Shown: positions 6,535 through 8,750 of the stretch, in pieces
Layout of the letters: each line of letters opens with the position of its first letter
How positions within the stretch are numbered: the stretch's first letter is position 1
Assembly: GCA_016199605.1 (NCBI GenBank)
Contig: JACQGJ010000012.1
Coordinates: forward strand, 1-8,750
Reading direction: 5' to 3'
Length of the DNA stretch: 8,750 nt
Source of the DNA: Armatimonadota bacterium
GTDB lineage: Bacteria > Armatimonadota > Abditibacteriia > CG2-30-59-28
The notes under the pieces: generated by a model
The model's input: the letters and a program-made list of their open reading frames with translations, nothing else
What the model was told of the DNA's origin: nothing
The model's database searches: none
Translations under genes and position numbers: made by a program

Positions 6535-6553
6535 TCATCCCTCCAAAGGATGA
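6535..6553. repeat. Short inverted TCATCC/GGATGA repeat
   Basis: TCATCC (6535-6540) and GGATGA (6548-6553) flank seven bases. They belong to the same heptad family as the larger repeat beside them. Confidence 0.4.
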
Positions 6554-6561
6554 ATTCAGAC

Positions 6562-6629
6562 GGATGAAGGATGAGCAAAACCGCTTCAAGATGCTTCCGC
6601 CTTTATCTTTCCACCTTCATCCTTCATCC
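6562..6629. repeat. 13-bp inverted repeat built from GGATGAA heptads
   Basis: GGATGAAGGATGA (6562-6574) is the exact reverse complement of TCATCCTTCATCC (6617-6629), with 42 bases between. Each arm consists of nearly two copies of a 7-base unit, and a third partial copy (TTCA) follows the right arm. It resembles a REP/MITE-like intergenic repeat or the two-sided spread of a simple heptad. It sits between the immunity-like operon end and the promoter of the receiver-GAF gene. Confidence 0.65.
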
Positions 6630-6631
6630 TT

Positions 6632-6730
6632 CACGCGGACCGGGTGAGTCCCGTCCCGATAGAGCGGATGTGCCCCTCTGACCCCGCGTACTACGCCCCT
6701 CGTCGTCAGGTCTGCCCGGTCCGCCGCGTG
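6632..6730. repeat. Second, bulged inverted repeat
   Basis: CACGCGGACCGGG (6632-6644) pairs with CCCGGTCCGCCGCGTG (6715-6730): 10 bp are perfect (6635-6644 with 6715-6724), and the full 13 bp pair if a three-base CGG bulge is allowed. The loop of about 70 bases holds no reading frame of note. It begins two bases after the previous repeat. As RNA of the minus-strand operon it would lie about 27 bases after the last stop, where a terminator or 3' stabilising structure could be. Nothing else is recognised in 6498-6756. Confidence 0.5.
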
Positions 6731-6756
6731 GCGTATCCGACGGACAGCAGTCGCTG

Positions 6757-7587
6757 CTATGCGGCGTCAACCCGCACAGGTACCCAGTCAACCTTCAAGG
6801 CATTCTCGACGCAGAATTGGTAGAAGCGTTGCGAGGTTACCAAGTGGTGCTGGGCGTGATCATCAGGACCGAAGCGCTCGTTGGTAATGGCGAAATCGAA
6901 AGCCCCGAGGGATTCCACCTCCGAAGCCAGGTAGTGCAACTCCGGCGGCTGGTACCGGCCCTCATGCAGGTAGCACCCGTATTCGTAGTCGCCAGCGAAC
7001 GGCTCCCCTAACGCGTCCAAGACGGTGCATGGAGGAGCGACAGCCGGAAGGATGAGGTCGCTGGTCAGTTCCCAGTATTCGCCACGCAACCCGGTTCGTT
7101 CGCGGCCGTGGATTCGGGTTTCCCGAAACACGAATCCCTTCAGTCCTGCACGCTCAATGAGTCCTTTCAGGCGGTCGGAAACCACGATATAGCTTCGCAT
7201 GATCCCGATGTCTTCACCTGACGGGATAGAGTCCGCCTGCAAATGCAGGATGCCTGGAGGACTGGTCTTGTTTCCGAAGGAAACCGTCGGCCGTGGCTGG
7301 AGGTACGCGGAGTTCCCGAAGTCCGCCGCTTCGTAGTGCCGCTGGATGACGTAGGGGTACAGGTTCAATTCCCCGAGGTCGTCGTCCACCTCCCACCACG
7401 GTTCCGGCTCGAATGCCCACTGTTCGAGGCAGTCGATGATCGCGGCATGGCAGGGGTCCTCGTCCGGGAGCTCGCACTCAAACGTGTCGCCCTGCACACC
7501 CTCGGGAAGAATCTCCCCCAACTCCTCCAGTATCTGCGGGTCGATGAGGTACTCGGCTATCGGACCGATTTTCGCTATCGCTTTCAT
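6757..7587 (-). CDS. Immunity-like protein 2 (paralogue of the upstream gene)
   Basis: A 276-residue soluble, acidic protein without signal peptide or membrane helix. It is clearly related over its C-terminal 145 residues to the 275-residue protein encoded just upstream: shared SYIVVSDR-type segment, LGEPF, the YQFC segment, and the ending VDWVPVRVD. Two internal segments have the same shape: a strand, Ser-x-Arg, a helix, then a strand ending in F/W-x-(P)-V (about 133-159 and 249-272). This recalls the Imm11 (DUF1629) and myxobacterial double-CXXCG immunity-like architecture. Cys187 and Cys205 are conserved in both paralogues, but a CXXCG motif is not present. The ATG at 7587 has AGGTGA seven bases upstream. 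It is the last gene of the operon. A role as antitoxin for a polymorphic toxin is inferred from context; no substrate or activity can be read from it. Confidence 0.85.
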   Translation of the reverse strand: MKAIAKIGPIAEYLIDPQILEELGEILPEGVQGDTFECELPDEDPCHAAIIDCLEQWAFEPEPWWEVDDDLGELNLYPYVIQRHYEAADFGNSAYLQPRPTVSFGNKTSPPGILHLQADSIPSGEDIGIMRSYIVVSDRLKGLIERAGLKGFVFRETRIHGRERTGLRGEYWELTSDLILPAVAPPCTVLDALGEPFAGDYEYGCYLHEGRYQPPELHYLASEVESLGAFDFAITNERFGPDDHAQHHLVTSQRFYQFCVENALKVDWVPVRVDAA

Positions 7588-7594
7588 CTCTTCT

Positions 7595-7600
7595 TCACCT
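7595..7600 (-). promoter_or_regulatory. Ribosome binding site of immunity-like protein 2
   Basis: AGGTGA on the minus strand with seven bases to ATG 7587. The second paralogue thus has its own strong translation start within the 44-base gap. Confidence 0.6.
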
Positions 7601-7631
7601 GATACTTAACACCTAAACACGGGACACTGCC

Positions 7632-8459
7632 CTAATCTGGATCGATCCTCACCGGTACCCAATCCAGCTTCAGCTTGTGCGCGATGCAGAACTGGTAGAA
7701 GCGCTTCGACGCGATAAGCTGGTGGTCATCAACACCGCCGAACGTCTCGTAAGTCAGAGCGAGATCAAACGGAGGCGTCGCAGTGAGAGCGCTCTCGGCA
7801 AAGTGCACCTCGGCTGTGTGGTACAGACCCTCCTTCAGGTGACAGAAGAGGTCCCGGTCGTAGTCGAAAGGCTCTCCTAGGTGGTTTGTAAGCGTGCAGG
7901 TTGCAGAGACGCGCGGAAGAACATAGTCGCCCCATAACTGCCAGTAGGCGCTTTGGTATTGCTCCGCTCCTCTTCCTACAATGTCGACGTCGCGAAAAGA
8001 GACATGCAGCAAATCGCTGTCCTCAAAAAGCTTCCTGATACTGTCGGCCACGATGATGTAGGACTTGACCAATCCACAACCGATCTCCACCTTGGGTTTG
8101 ATGCGCTTCGCGTGCAATCGTAGGGGACCTCTACCCGTGTCGCCACGGTCACAATCCAGGTCCATACACACCTTAGCTAACACTTGCAGGTACCGAACAC
8201 TCTGGAAATCACTCTTGTCGTAGCTGCGCTCTATGCGCATAGGAAACTCAACCTCGCGTCGCGCTCCCGTCCGGTCTGCATGGAACCCGCGGCTCTCTAG
8301 TACGCCGATAAGTAACATCAAACGAGGGTCTCCTTCGTCGAGGACCGCGCGGAAGCTTCTCTTGTCCTGTCCCTCGGGGAAGATACTGACCAACTGCGAG
8401 TAAACATCAGTCCCCACATATTCGGGAAAGATAGATCCGACAATTACCGTTTTCTTCAT
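7632..8459 (-). CDS. Immunity-like protein 1
   Basis: A 275-residue soluble protein, paralogous to the next gene and almost the same length. The N-terminal ~130 residues are poorly conserved between the two apart from short pieces (FPEG against LPEG near residue 28). The C-terminal half aligns well: KSYIIVADS at 132-140, TCTLTNHLGEPF at 187-198, Cys206 in FCHLKEG, and SKRFYQFCIAHKLKLDWVPV at 251-270. It has the same two Ser-x-Arg/helix/strand units as its paralogue. ATG 8459 is chosen: AGGAGT lies nine bases upstream, and the stop of the preceding gene overlaps it as ATGA, a classic coupled arrangement. An in-frame start at 8516 would lie well inside that gene and is unlikely. Coupling to the preceding gene supports a partner role such as immunity; this is inference. 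Confidence 0.85.
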   Translation of the reverse strand: MKKTVIVGSIFPEYVGTDVYSQLVSIFPEGQDKRSFRAVLDEGDPRLMLLIGVLESRGFHADRTGARREVEFPMRIERSYDKSDFQSVRYLQVLAKVCMDLDCDRGDTGRGPLRLHAKRIKPKVEIGCGLVKSYIIVADSIRKLFEDSDLLHVSFRDVDIVGRGAEQYQSAYWQLWGDYVLPRVSATCTLTNHLGEPFDYDRDLFCHLKEGLYHTAEVHFAESALTATPPFDLALTYETFGGVDDHQLIASKRFYQFCIAHKLKLDWVPVRIDPD

Positions 8460-8750
8460 GGTAACGTTACTCCTGCCACATTCTTCGACTGAAGCCACTT
8501 CTTGGCAACGACCCAAACATCGTCCATGTCCGCGTTGTGATAGGCTGTCTGCAATTGAGCGAGGATGTCCGGCGTATCGTATTGCACACCATTAACAGGT
8601 GGCAGCCCGGCCTCGTCGATAAACTGATGAATGCTCTTCATCTGGCCGTCCACTTTCTTGCCGCGATGTTTCAGCATTGTAGTCACGAGACCCGGGCAGT
8701 CGTCCAGATCGGCCTCTGAGATCGCTCGGGTTCCGTTCGGGTCCTTCAGC
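8456..8750 (-). CDS. C-terminal end of unidentified protein, candidate polymorphic toxin (5' part outside window)
   Basis: The frame is open from the window edge to TGA at 8458-8456, giving 97 visible residues. The GTG at 8686 is only an internal codon, since coding-like sequence continues upstream (DPNGTRAISEADLDDCPGL). The segment is soluble and mixed in charge. It has a basic patch (LKHRGKKVDGQ), His and Asp residues (IHQFIDEAGLPP), and an ending helix (DDVWVVAKKWLQSKN). I recognise no catalytic motif with confidence. It overlaps the first immunity-like gene by four bases (ATGA) and is followed by two paralogues, which is the expected position of a toxin's C-terminal domain. Whether a delivery domain (RHS, secretion signal) lies upstream cannot be seen. 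It could equally be a small stand-alone protein. Confidence 0.6.
   Translation of the reverse strand, partial: LKDPNGTRAISEADLDDCPGLVTTMLKHRGKKVDGQMKSIHQFIDEAGLPPVNGVQYDTPDILAQLQTAYHNADMDDVWVVAKKWLQSKNVAGVTLP
8469..8474 (-). promoter_or_regulatory. Ribosome binding site of immunity-like protein 1, inside the preceding gene
   Basis: AGGAGT on the minus strand, nine bases before ATG 8459. Together with the ATGA overlap this allows coupled re-initiation. Confidence 0.5.

Noticed and set aside
5966..6553. 195-codon plus-strand frame over the receiver domain and its promoter
   Set aside because: It is antisense to the clear receiver domain and covers the sigma70 promoter, with no recognisable domain.
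7600..7610. 11-base match TGATACTTAAC shared with the reverse complement of 3650-3660
   Set aside because: Several such 11-base matches are expected by chance in a window of this length, and the two occur in unrelated contexts.
8461..8470. Perfect palindrome GTAACGTTAC between the RBS and the start of immunity-like protein 1
   Set aside because: Ten-base palindromes are expected several times by chance, and this one encodes the end of the preceding protein.
1..8750. CRISPR arrays, tRNA or rRNA genes, insertion sequences
   Set aside because: No regularly spaced repeats, no recognisable tRNA cloverleaf or rRNA segment and no transposase were seen by eye. A tRNAscan-SE or Infernal run would be the formal test.

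Overview
The window is bacterial. Genes are tightly packed and carry Shine-Dalgarno sites, and the upstream regions hold sigma70-type promoters. Housekeeping genes lie on the left and accessory genes on the right. The base composition, the (T)TCATCC heptad repeats between genes, the CusA/AcrB-like RND fragment and the receiver-GAF signalling protein would fit a soil or sediment Acidobacteriota or a similar phylum. This is an inference; no rRNA or other marker settles it.

Region 1 (1-2289, + strand) is pyrimidine biosynthesis. It holds the C-terminal half of carB (carbamoyl-phosphate synthase large subunit), then six bases later a PyrK-type electron-transfer subunit of dihydroorotate dehydrogenase. 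No pyrD follows. Instead hflX, a ribosome-associated GTPase, runs convergently and ends 33 bases away (2323). The HflX reading frame extends about 60 residues beyond its first usable start codon and has no start codon there. The only start codon downstream of a good promoter lies in another frame, separated from the HflX frame by the sequence CCC TAA C.

Region 2 (3660-5068) is a patchwork. It has a truncated N-terminal fragment of an RND efflux permease (- strand). Divergent from it is a compact two-gene unit (+ strand): a small unknown protein, then a retropepsin-like aspartic protease. A -10 box embedded in a near-perfect palindrome precedes this pair. Tandem hairpins fill the gap to the next gene, which is convergent.

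Region 3 (5069-6497, - strand) is a single signalling gene, receiver-GAF-histidine-kinase-dimerisation-like, without a catalytic ATPase domain. It starts with TTG and is driven by a near-consensus promoter. Behind it, 6500-6756 holds two adjacent inverted repeats and heptad repeats, and no gene.

Region 4 (6757-8750, - strand) is the most interesting part. The C-terminal end of an unidentified protein runs in from beyond the window. It overlaps by ATGA with a 275-residue protein, which is followed 44 bases later by a clearly related 276-residue protein. The layout (a large gene with a variable end, then tandem divergent paralogues of an Imm11/double-CXXCG-like architecture) resembles a polymorphic toxin with duplicated immunity genes. 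Neither the toxin nor the immunity role is proven by the sequence.
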